A DNA stretch of 12,590 nt from Candidatus Dojkabacteria bacterium (GTDB lineage Bacteria; Patescibacteria; Dojkabacteria; B142; JAFGFJ01): assembly GCA_016931155.1 (NCBI GenBank), contig JAFGFJ010000008.1:1-12590 (forward strand), in the 5' to 3' direction. The notes beneath the pieces are model-generated. The model ran no database searches. It worked only from the letters and a program-made list of their open reading frames with translations, and was not told the origin of the DNA. Position numbers and translations under genes: made by a program. Below are positions 6,272-12,590 of this stretch, piece by piece. Within the stretch, counting starts at the first letter, position 1, and every line of letters starts with the position of its first letter.

Positions 6272-6949
6272 TTACTCTCCGGCTTTTTCCTGTATTTCAG
6301 GTATGCCAACAGACGTTCCTCCAGATCCATTTCTTGTTTTTGACGGCTCTGGTGTCAAGTCCACTCCAGAATTTGGTGTCTTGCTTTCTCCTGATCCGGA
6401 TAAAGAACCATAATGAGGCGATGTTCTGGTTGATCTTGGTGTCACACCTGGTATGACTATACTACACCCGGAACCTCTATACGTATTTGGCCGATTACCA
6501 ACAAAAGGCTGTTGCCCGTCTGTAACATCAATATCCGGTGAAACCCTTTCAGCTTGCGCTCTAGCATACCCAGAAACCCAACTCATTACATTAGTGCTAA
6601 ATAAAACAATTCCTGCTAAAAGCAATCCACTCACCTTTATGGCAGATCTTCTCTGAAGACGTGCTTTTTCTCCTACTAATCTAATATTTTCATTTTCTAA
6701 CACCATCATCCTTGCTTCACTGTTTCTCACTGCCTCCGATAAATCCGCAACAACCATTTCGAGGGGTTCTTTAGGAGTCAGAGGTTTCAGAGGTTTGGTA
6801 ACAGGGACATTACCGTCCATAGCATAAGCTCTTCGTATAATCCCTTCATCACGTACTGTACTGCCACAGTTTTGCGTTGGACTGCCATCATTTTGCATAA
6901 CTCTACTATCATCGTTTCGAATTGTATTGCCATCATTTTCTTGTCCCAT
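6272..6949 (-). CDS. Single-pass membrane protein of unknown function with short N-terminal repeats
   Basis: A 225-residue protein whose family I do not recognise. Residues 4-38 are five degenerate seven-residue repeats rich in Asn, Asp, Gly and Ser (ENDGNTI, RNDDSRV, QNDGSPT, QNCGSTV, RDEGIIR). Residues 64-100 are a likely coiled coil. A basic stretch LQRRSAIK leads into one membrane segment at about 103-125. The remaining 100 residues, rich in Ser, Gly, Pro and Thr, would lie outside the cell. An extended -10 promoter sits about 40 bases upstream. It is divergent from a gene with the same topology. The tail is low in complexity and resembles a linker or stalk. Confidence 0.7.
   Translation of the reverse strand: MGQENDGNTIRNDDSRVMQNDGSPTQNCGSTVRDEGIIRRAYAMDGNVPVTKPLKPLTPKEPLEMVVADLSEAVRNSEARMMVLENENIRLVGEKARLQRRSAIKVSGLLLAGIVLFSTNVMSWVSGYARAQAERVSPDIDVTDGQQPFVGNRPNTYRGSGCSIVIPGVTPRSTRTSPHYGSLSGSGESKTPNSGVDLTPEPSKTRNGSGGTSVGIPEIQEKAGE
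6836..6940 (-). repeat. Degenerate 21-base tandem repeat inside the coding region
   Basis: About five units of 21 bases, one with an extra codon, encode the NDGS-type heptads at residues 4-38 of the - strand protein. In DNA the shared core is AATGATGGCA or close to it. The copies have drifted, so this is not a recent expansion. Confidence 0.5.
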
Positions 6950-6991
6950 AATGTCAGATTATTTAAAATATATGATGAAAGCACAGCGCGA

Positions 6992-7000
6992 ATTATACCA
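6992..7000 (-). promoter_or_regulatory. Extended -10 element for the 6272-6949 gene
   Basis: On the - strand TGGTATAAT (7000-6992) is a perfect TATAAT with the TGn extension. No good -35 box is seen at 17 bases, which extended -10 promoters can do without. The leader would be about 36 bases. Confidence 0.55.
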
Positions 7001-7272
7001 CACTATCTCCTCCTAATCGCTCAAAATTATTAAAATTTTATTTTACAGTCATTGACATGATAATGAGGAATTTTAGAAAAGAAGACCAGGGAAAGAATAT
7101 ACCTGTGAATTTAAGGCTTTACAGGCTTTGACCGAGAACACAGAACCGGTGATATTCAACAGAAAGTATTGTGCATAGATGTATATTTCTGGCAAAAAAA
7201 TTGGTTGCAGAACACCGCCAGAACAAAGCACTCACATTTCACCGGATAACCCCAAATACTAATATTTTCCAG

Positions 7273-7301
7273 TTGAAAACTAACTTTAAATATGATAGAA
7301 T
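7273..7301 (+). promoter_or_regulatory. Promoter of the 7337-8560 gene
   Basis: TTGAAA at 7273-7278, a 17-base spacer, and TAGAAT at 7296-7301 with the TGA extension. The ATG is 36 bases downstream. Confidence 0.65.
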
Positions 7302-7336
7302 TCACTGATTATTTTTATACATTTTAACATTTAACC

Positions 7337-8560
7337 ATGGGAACAATTCTTGGTGAACTTTTAGGAAGAAGAAACCGAGATGAGGGAGGAGTCTTTGGTG
7401 GTCAATATTGGGAAAGGAAATGCGAGAGTGTAAAAGTAGAGGGAAAATTGACAGACGACCAGGATCGGGCGTTGATAAGAGGTTTTGGCACTATTGCATG
7501 CGATTTTGATGAGTTTGCTGAACAACAAATAGAGAGGGGAAGGAGATATTTAAGACTAGCGCTATTGAGTACTTCCGGAACAGTGGTTATGGCCGTTATT
7601 ACAAGTGGGGTTCTTATTTCAGCCAGGTCAGGAGAAATCACATCGGGCATAAAGGGGTTTATCGATAGCCTTATACCGAAAGGACAAAACGCTCCGTCAG
7701 GAGAAACCGGTGGAGTAGAACCTTTAATTATTCAGCAAGAAACTCCAGATAATATTGTGGAAGAGGAAGGTACTATCCAGGCTGGTGATATTGAAGTGAT
7801 ACCCACAAATACTGGGACACCTGTCGCAGAAGCGACACCAAAACCTACTGCAACTGAAACATCGACCGTAGTTCCAACTCCAGAAATAGTATTAACAGAA
7901 GAATTGGTTAGAGGAGGGCTGGGGGTATTAGCAATTAAAAATAATGATGGGACTAAGAGGACTGAGGATTTGCCCATTGATCAGGTAAGAAGCGAGAGAC
8001 CATTTTATGTAATTGATGGGCTTAATATGAATATTACCGAGGATGCGAAAAACCCGAATATGGTGCATGTAGATTTCGAGATACCCGAGCCTGGTGTAGA
8101 AGGAACTATTGTTAGAGTTAATCTTGATGGATTCATGGAAGTAATAGAAGAGTTGGGATTGGACAAGGACAATGTCTTCATTCAAGTAACTGATGAAGAA
8201 GACGGATGTCTTAACGAAACAGAATGTGATAAAATAGGAGAAATGGTTCAGGAGGTGACTACTAACTTTGCAGGCTATTATACTGCAGGTCGCAGACTTT
8301 ACCCTTTTGGCGAAGTCTCTTTGAGTGCATTAGAAAAGGATGGAAAAGAAACCTTAGATTTCTTTACTCAAGAAGGTCTTGTATATTCTGAAGTTGACCC
8401 TGAAGAGTTATCCTATGAAATTTTGATTACACTTCCTGCCAAAGGAAAAACCAAATTCAGAATAACATTTCAAGTAAAGCAACCTATAGCAGCCAAATAC
8501 GATATTCATAGATATGGAGACTCAACCTGGGTAAACGAACCGGGTCGGGCGAGCATGTAG
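7337..8560 (+). CDS. Membrane-anchored extracytoplasmic protein of unknown function
   Basis: A 407-residue protein not recognised as a known family. Residues 1-70 are cytoplasmic and charged. A basic GRRYLR patch leads into one membrane segment at about 72-96. Residues 115-185 form a flexible linker rich in Thr, Pro and Glu (for example TPVAEATPKPTATETSTVV). Residues 186-407 appear to be a folded beta-rich outer domain with many Asp and Glu residues and two close cysteines, C291 and C297, that could form a disulfide. Translation starts at ATG 7337 without a Shine-Dalgarno site, behind a good promoter. Layout resembles the divergent 225-residue protein, so the two may act together; this is inference. 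Confidence 0.75.
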   Translation: MGTILGELLGRRNRDEGGVFGGQYWERKCESVKVEGKLTDDQDRALIRGFGTIACDFDEFAEQQIERGRRYLRLALLSTSGTVVMAVITSGVLISARSGEITSGIKGFIDSLIPKGQNAPSGETGGVEPLIIQQETPDNIVEEEGTIQAGDIEVIPTNTGTPVAEATPKPTATETSTVVPTPEIVLTEELVRGGLGVLAIKNNDGTKRTEDLPIDQVRSERPFYVIDGLNMNITEDAKNPNMVHVDFEIPEPGVEGTIVRVNLDGFMEVIEELGLDKDNVFIQVTDEEDGCLNETECDKIGEMVQEVTTNFAGYYTAGRRLYPFGEVSLSALEKDGKETLDFFTQEGLVYSEVDPEELSYEILITLPAKGKTKFRITFQVKQPIAAKYDIHRYGDSTWVNEPGRASM

Positions 8561-8769
8561 TATCAATATATCACAATCAATTCGAAAGGTGTGGTTGAGT
8601 GCTATAGTTTTTGTAAGGTCTTTGTGCATTTTGAATTATTTCAGACCTATCAAAAGCATTGAGTACCTCCAAGTACCACAAACGCTATTCCATTCTCAAA
8701 ATATTGATGTTATTATAACCACTAGGAAACAATAAGTTTCTGATTAATCTTGTTGAATTTACTACATAG

Positions 8770-9294
8770 ATGAGGTCAAATATACTGCTAGTTACCACTA
8801 TCTTTCTGCTTATGCTTTCAGCAATCGCTTTATTTTTTGTTTTAAACATAGAAAGATTTATTTATCCTGCAATACTCCCTTTAAATCCGAATAATCCGTC
8901 CGTAATTTCCTTCAGTGTATCCCAAAAATTTTACGCTGTTGTTGACAACATAGAAGAAACCGAAAAGGATGGAGAGACCACATATACCGTTACTCTTGTT
9001 CCAATGCCTGACGAAGACAGAGCATACGAAGACAAAACAATAATGATCGAATACAACGAGCTGGACTGGAGCAATTTACCTCTGATAATTTCTTATTGGG
9101 ACAAAGATAAACCAGATTGGGTCTACCACAATGAAAAGCCAACAAGCATCGAAGCAGGTATAGAAATTTCAGACTCAGTTGTTGTATTTACTGATACTTT
9201 TTACAATAATATGGATACAGGAAATATTGATAAACTGACCAGTTTTTCAAGAATTGTATCCGTTCACAAAAATACTAATGAAAAAGTTGATTAA
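8770..9294 (+). CDS. Small N-terminally anchored protein of unknown function
   Basis: A 174-residue protein with a strongly hydrophobic N-terminal segment at about residues 5-26, acting as a signal anchor or uncleaved signal peptide. A soluble domain of alternating short strands follows at about 45-165, acidic overall, with segments such as KFYAVVDNIEET and IMIEYNELDW. No catalytic motif is visible. It heads a three-gene unit; its end overlaps the next ATG by 17 bases. The 209 bases upstream contain no clear promoter; TATAAC at 8714-8719 is the best -10 candidate. No Shine-Dalgarno site is seen. Confidence 0.7.
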   Translation: MRSNILLVTTIFLLMLSAIALFFVLNIERFIYPAILPLNPNNPSVISFSVSQKFYAVVDNIEETEKDGETTYTVTLVPMPDEDRAYEDKTIMIEYNELDWSNLPLIISYWDKDKPDWVYHNEKPTSIEAGIEISDSVVVFTDTFYNNMDTGNIDKLTSFSRIVSVHKNTNEKVD

Positions 9295-9667
9295 AATACC
9301 ACTTATAGCATTTTGTATTCTTTGTACCGGGTTTCTTGTATGGGCTGGATACTATGCATACAAATACAAAAAGAATACAGAGGAAATAGAAGAAAGCCTC
9401 TTTGCCCTCCCCAGTCAAAGTAGCAATAGTATAGCATGGGATTCTTTTGTTACAATTCAAAATGCAAGACTTGTAAATGAAGCTTCATCAGTAGATATTT
9501 ATGCAAATCTACCTGATAATCAAAATGAAAAAATATACTCTCTATCAAAATCAAATGATATCCGCCTTGAAGGGGCAGAGTATGATCGAACATGTGAGGT
9601 CGTAAGGGTAATAAAGAGTTCTACTAATCCAGATTTGATAATAATCAACGAAGACGAATGCAGATAA
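9278..9667 (+). CDS. Small N-terminally anchored protein of unknown function
   Basis: A 129-residue protein. MKKLIKIPLIAFCILCTGFL begins a basic and hydrophobic signal anchor reaching about residue 29. A short helical stretch follows, then a small extracytoplasmic domain ending in an acidic tail with C106 and C128, which could form a disulfide. I chose ATG 9278. An in-frame TTG at 9254 would add eight residues lying inside the previous gene. It overlaps the preceding gene by 17 bases and the following one by 10, so the three are probably translated together. Topology matches its upstream neighbour. Family unknown. Confidence 0.7.
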   Translation: MKKLIKIPLIAFCILCTGFLVWAGYYAYKYKKNTEEIEESLFALPSQSSNSIAWDSFVTIQNARLVNEASSVDIYANLPDNQNEKIYSLSKSNDIRLEGAEYDRTCEVVRVIKSSTNPDLIIINEDECR

Positions 9668-12177
9668 AAAAACTATTCCAAAATCCGGTATTTTCCACTA
9701 TTACAATAATATTTACTCTCTTTATTGTTTTCTCTGTTGTTAGTGAAACGGTTGATGCAAGCTGGTGCGGTTGTAGTAGTTCTAATTCGGGACGTTGTGG
9801 TGACGGAAAACCGAAATTTCAAGTATTTGATAGATGGGTATGTTACGGAACTCCAGAAATATGTATGAAAGTATACAAATACTGCTGCAATTGCTCAACT
9901 CCTGGTCCTGTTGATCCTAATGACCCAAATCCACCACCACCACCGCCCCCTCAACCATGTTCATGCTCCGCTCCAGCAACTCCAACTATCACTAGTCCTG
10001 CAAACGGAGCACAAAGAATTAATCCTGATAAACTGGTAGTTACCTGGACAATGGGAGGGTGGGGTGTTGATTCAGGATACAAGCCCAACTGTCGCAACTC
10101 TACTGGAAATGATTCTTTTTATCTTTTCTATAGAAAAGTATCGGGAGACACATCCGATGCTGCTCCCGCAACACCTCCCGGAGTTTTAGCTGAAGGCTGG
10201 AGAAGAATTACCGTTGGCAGATCAGCAACTACCTATACAATACACAACCTGGATGGAGGAAGTACATACGAGATCTACCTGAGAGCAAATAATGGCTGTA
10301 GCTCAAGAAATACGGGTATAAGAACAATCACAACAAGCAAAAGGCCAATAATAAACTCATTAACGATAAATGCTACCTGTCCTGCAGATTCAGGAGGTAC
10401 GTACTGGTCCGGAATTGCAGGATCAAACAGCAAGGTCACTAACCCTGCAAATTTCACAAGCTCTATGACAGACCCGGAAGGCATAGATGATCTGTCTTAT
10501 GCCATACTGCAGATTGACGCTGATGCAAATGACCCCGAAACAAATTACAGATACCTGAAAGCTATGTATGTACGTTCCAGATCAGGCTACACCAATGATA
10601 CCTTCTACCTCTGGGACAATAACCAATGGAAAGATACTATTACTTCGGGAGCTATTGACGGAGCTCATGCAAAGATTCATATTGGTGCAAATGCTTCAAG
10701 AGCAAGGCAAAGTGGGCAGGACTTGATTATTGACTGGAATATTGAATTTGAAAATACTTTTGCTCAGGCAAAACACAACGCTTATTTGTTCATCTCGGAC
10801 ACAACAGGAGCCCAGGATCAGAAAACCGGTACAGTCACAAGAGCAAATGTAAATAGTTCCAACCCTGCAGGGGATGCATTTCATCAACTTCCCAACCTAC
10901 CAGTCTGGGGAGTAGACACCACCGCACCGTCTGTAATACAACCTGTTCCAGCAATTATTGATGCAAATACCTTGGATATTTCGTGGTCTGGATCGGACGC
11001 TTTGTCACGTCCAAGAAGAATTGATGGTTTTTGCTGGCAGAATGGGGGAGGATCCACAAGTATAATAAAAGTAACCCCTCTTCCCAGAGAGACAAAAAAA
11101 CTTGATCTTTCAGATCCTGATCCCGACAATAATCCTGATACTACATCCAACTGTTTTGCTTCTCTTACGACAAATACAACAATCAGATACGACCTGACAC
11201 AGGCTGTAGGGGACATTTCCTCTTACAACTTCAAATCAAAAGTTATAGATAATGCCTGTAATGTAAGTACTACCAATCAATCCTTGAGTGCCAACAGTCC
11301 ATGGATAATGACATACGGAAACAACCTCCACACAGCAAATTTGCCCATTAGCATACCGTATATCTCAATAAATTCTTTATTTACTGGAACTGGAGGAACA
11401 GTTATTGCAAAGACAGAAGGAGATTCCTTTGCTTCAACCTACACTAATTCATCCACAGGAACCACTATACCTTTGAGAGCAAGCAGGAATTCATTTACTA
11501 TTACTACTTACAATGATTTCAACATAAAACCACCAGCCAAGGCTGATATAGGAAGCTATTACGAGTACCTGTACGACATAGTGTCTTCAAACATTACCTT
11601 AAAAAACATTCCTGCATCTGCCTTCTCAGGTAAAACATCCATGAGTTCTGTGGACGGTGCTGGAGTGAATACTTTCGCAAGCTATGCTGTTCAAGGTGAT
11701 CTAACCGTTGCAGACCCAACACCTCCAAGACATTTCTCCTGCGATACCAGGTCTATTGTTTTTGTTGATGGGAACCTCACTATTGACCCGGATTTTATCA
11801 TTTCTGGGAATGACAACGGCTGTATATTTATTGTCAAAGGAGATATAATCGTCACAAACGGGGATTACAAGAATAGCGGTAATACAAATATAAATGCACT
11901 GGCTCGTTACGATAGATTAGAAGCTTTTCTGGTTAGCGACGGTACTTTTATCACCCAGGAAGACACAATCGGTAATTACAAATGGGACGGTCTCCTTGTC
12001 AGAGGAACTGTCATTACCCAGGGAATAGACCTTCAGAGAGATCTGAGACTTCTCAACAATATCAGCGGACCGTCTGAGGGAATAGTCTACGACCCAAGAT
12101 ACATTTCACTGGAAGATTTTAGAAATGCCTTCAGGATCAAAGACTTCTCTATTAGAGAAGAAGGATATGACAGATAG
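9658..12177 (+). CDS. Large secreted surface protein: Cys-rich head, polyproline hinge, Fn3-like domain, beta-rich C-terminus
   Basis: An 839-residue protein. A signal peptide covers about residues 1-34 (Lys-rich start, hydrophobic 11-28, possible cut after VDA). Residues 37-103 hold ten of its 18 cysteines, including CGC, CC and CSC clusters, with a polyproline run at 91-98. Residues 105-227 resemble a fibronectin III domain (YEIYLRANNGCSS near its end). Residues 228-545 contain further beta-rich segments, one starting TTAPSVIQPVP. Residues 680-839 have the feel of a repetitive beta-strand domain (VDGNLTI, FIVKGDIIV, VRGTVIT, then YDPRYI). From memory, such C-termini recur in large surface proteins of Patescibacteria; I cannot confirm this here. 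No C-terminal anchor or sorting motif is seen. It is the last gene of a coupled unit. Function unknown; adhesion or pilus-associated display is inference. Confidence 0.8.
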   Translation: MQIKKLFQNPVFSTITIIFTLFIVFSVVSETVDASWCGCSSSNSGRCGDGKPKFQVFDRWVCYGTPEICMKVYKYCCNCSTPGPVDPNDPNPPPPPPPQPCSCSAPATPTITSPANGAQRINPDKLVVTWTMGGWGVDSGYKPNCRNSTGNDSFYLFYRKVSGDTSDAAPATPPGVLAEGWRRITVGRSATTYTIHNLDGGSTYEIYLRANNGCSSRNTGIRTITTSKRPIINSLTINATCPADSGGTYWSGIAGSNSKVTNPANFTSSMTDPEGIDDLSYAILQIDADANDPETNYRYLKAMYVRSRSGYTNDTFYLWDNNQWKDTITSGAIDGAHAKIHIGANASRARQSGQDLIIDWNIEFENTFAQAKHNAYLFISDTTGAQDQKTGTVTRANVNSSNPAGDAFHQLPNLPVWGVDTTAPSVIQPVPAIIDANTLDISWSGSDALSRPRRIDGFCWQNGGGSTSIIKVTPLPRETKKLDLSDPDPDNNPDTTSNCFASLTTNTTIRYDLTQAVGDISSYNFKSKVIDNACNVSTTNQSLSANSPWIMTYGNNLHTANLPISIPYISINSLFTGTGGTVIAKTEGDSFASTYTNSSTGTTIPLRASRNSFTITTYNDFNIKPPAKADIGSYYEYLYDIVSSNITLKNIPASAFSGKTSMSSVDGAGVNTFASYAVQGDLTVADPTPPRHFSCDTRSIVFVDGNLTIDPDFIISGNDNGCIFIVKGDIIVTNGDYKNSGNTNINALARYDRLEAFLVSDGTFITQEDTIGNYKWDGLLVRGTVITQGIDLQRDLRLLNNISGPSEGIVYDPRYISLEDFRNAFRIKDFSIREEGYDR

Positions 12178-12192
12178 CTGATGACAGATAGC
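12167..12192. repeat. 12-bp direct repeat across the stop codon
   Basis: ATGACAGATAGC occurs at 12167-12178 and again at 12181-12192, followed by a related AGATAAC. The first copy contains the TAG stop of the large surface protein gene. Short runs of this composition look like a dispersed or slippage-derived intergenic repeat. Confidence 0.6.
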
Positions 12193-12360
12193 AGATAACT
12201 GAGACTCTTGGGGGTACGCCCATAAGACTCTACAGACTCTTGCCAGTAAGTTTAGACTGGTTATCCTGGCTTGCTGAATCATACATTTCTCGGTATTCAC
12301 ATACATTTGTTAATTGAACAAAATCTACCTCTTTCGCACATCTTATATAATCAATAAATA
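12178..12360. other. Intergenic region with short repeats and small dyads
   Basis: AGACTCT occurs three times (12202-12208, 12225-12231, 12234-12240). CCAGT at 12243-12247 pairs with ACTGG at 12256-12260, and TTTGTT at 12304-12309 pairs with AACAAA at 12315-12320. Neither hairpin is followed by a T-tract, so no confident terminator for the upstream operon is visible. A TATAAT at 12344-12349 lacks a matching -35 box. Confidence 0.5.
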
Positions 12361-12528
12361 CTAACTATCTGTATTTTTTTGCGTTGTAATACAATGTTTT
12401 TTTGATTTACCTTTGATATAAAACATTAACCCTTTATTATCAATATCGGGTTCGTACATTCCTACTGCACTTATTTGAATAGCCGGAAATATTATTGCCC
12501 CAGATTTTGTCTGTTTGCCTTCCTGCAT
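12361..12528 (-). CDS. Possible small protein or gene fragment of unknown function
   Basis: A 55-codon frame from ATG 12528 to TAG 12361. The peptide starts MQEGKQTKSGAIIFPAIQIS and includes MYEPDIDNKGLMFYIKG, which has a protein-like mix of residues and no low-complexity bias. No Shine-Dalgarno site or clear promoter is seen, and the frame stays open upstream of the ATG to a TGA near 12580. It may be a real small gene, or the tail of a longer gene that has been broken. Family not recognised. Confidence 0.38.
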   Translation of the reverse strand: MQEGKQTKSGAIIFPAIQISAVGMYEPDIDNKGLMFYIKGKSKKHCITTQKNTDS

Positions 12529-12590
12529 TATTATGTTAATGAGCTTAAAAAGAGAATTAAAGAAAATCTTTAGATTACAAAGTCATCGAA

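Larger units (their letters stand above)
6950..7336. other. Divergent intergenic region
   Basis: A 387-base gap between two divergent membrane-protein genes. It holds a promoter at each end. The middle (about 7020-7260) shows no gene that I can support. No tRNA or terminator is evident. Confidence 0.6.

Noticed and set aside
6787..6984. 65-codon - strand frame overlapping the start of the 225-residue protein
   Set aside because: It is a shifted reading of the tandem repeat; the longer frame has a coiled coil, a membrane segment and better promoter spacing.
7057..7178. Small + strand frames (24 codons from ATG 7057, and a 33-codon ATG-less frame 7077-7178)
   Set aside because: Too short, no ribosome site, no matching -10 box after TTGACA at 7052; the second looks slightly protein-like but cannot be told from chance.
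7822..7837. TGTCGC-agaa-GCGACA hairpin
   Set aside because: It lies within the Thr/Pro-rich linker of a coding region with no T-tract, so a terminator role is unlikely.
8616..8648. AGGTCT and AGACCT inverted repeat in the gap before 8770
   Set aside because: Only 6-bp arms with a 21-base loop; expected by chance in a gap of this size.
12533..12590. Possible + strand gene start (MLMSLKRELKK) running off the right edge
   Set aside because: It begins 4 bases from the oppositely oriented small frame, has no promoter or ribosome site, and only 19 codons are visible.
1..12590. CRISPR arrays, tRNA genes, insertion sequences
   Set aside because: No regularly spaced repeats, no tRNA-like cloverleaf or T-loop sequence, and no transposase or terminal repeats were found by eye.

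Overview
The window looks like a piece of a Patescibacteria (Candidate Phyla Radiation) genome. It is AT-rich, its core genes are compact and partly overlapping, it uses the standard bacterial code with TGA as stop, and most starts lack a clear Shine-Dalgarno site. It carries pilM-pilN-pilO without a visible pilP or pilQ, as expected of a single-membrane cell, and a cluster of secreted and membrane-anchored proteins of unknown function. I cannot fix the phylum from sequence alone.

Layout. (1) 1-1147: the 5' end of an XRE-type regulator running left off the window, and a TrmB-like regulator running right. The gap between them holds a promoter and a perfect 8-bp inverted repeat that could be an operator. 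(2) 1148-3678: an RNA and translation block on the + strand, rpmF (L32), nusB, rnc, rpsP (S16) and khpA (KH domain). rpmF has its own promoter and is followed by a hairpin. nusB and rnc overlap. rpsP has a separate promoter, and its charged tail appears frameshifted at an A6 run. A possible decayed gene lies antisense in front of rpmF. (3) 3691-6077: the pilM-pilN-pilO operon on the - strand, the inner-membrane assembly platform of a type IV pilus, with a TTGACA promoter upstream. (4) 6272-8560: two divergent genes for single-pass membrane proteins of unknown family, sharing a 387-base intergenic region with a promoter facing each way. (5) 8770-12177: a tightly overlapping three-gene unit encoding two small N-terminally anchored proteins and one 839-residue secreted protein. 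The large protein has a Cys-rich head, a polyproline hinge, a fibronectin III-like domain and a beta-rich C-terminus. (6) 12178-12590: short direct repeats and a possible 55-codon gene on the - strand.

How it fits together. The left half is housekeeping. The right half, next to pilMNO, encodes envelope-facing proteins. The most interesting possibility is that 6272-12177 encodes an uncharacterised cell-surface apparatus, perhaps used with the pilus for contact with another cell. That is inference from topology and position, not from recognised families. A strong-looking + strand promoter at 6217-6244 that points into the 3' end of the - strand gene is a second item to check.
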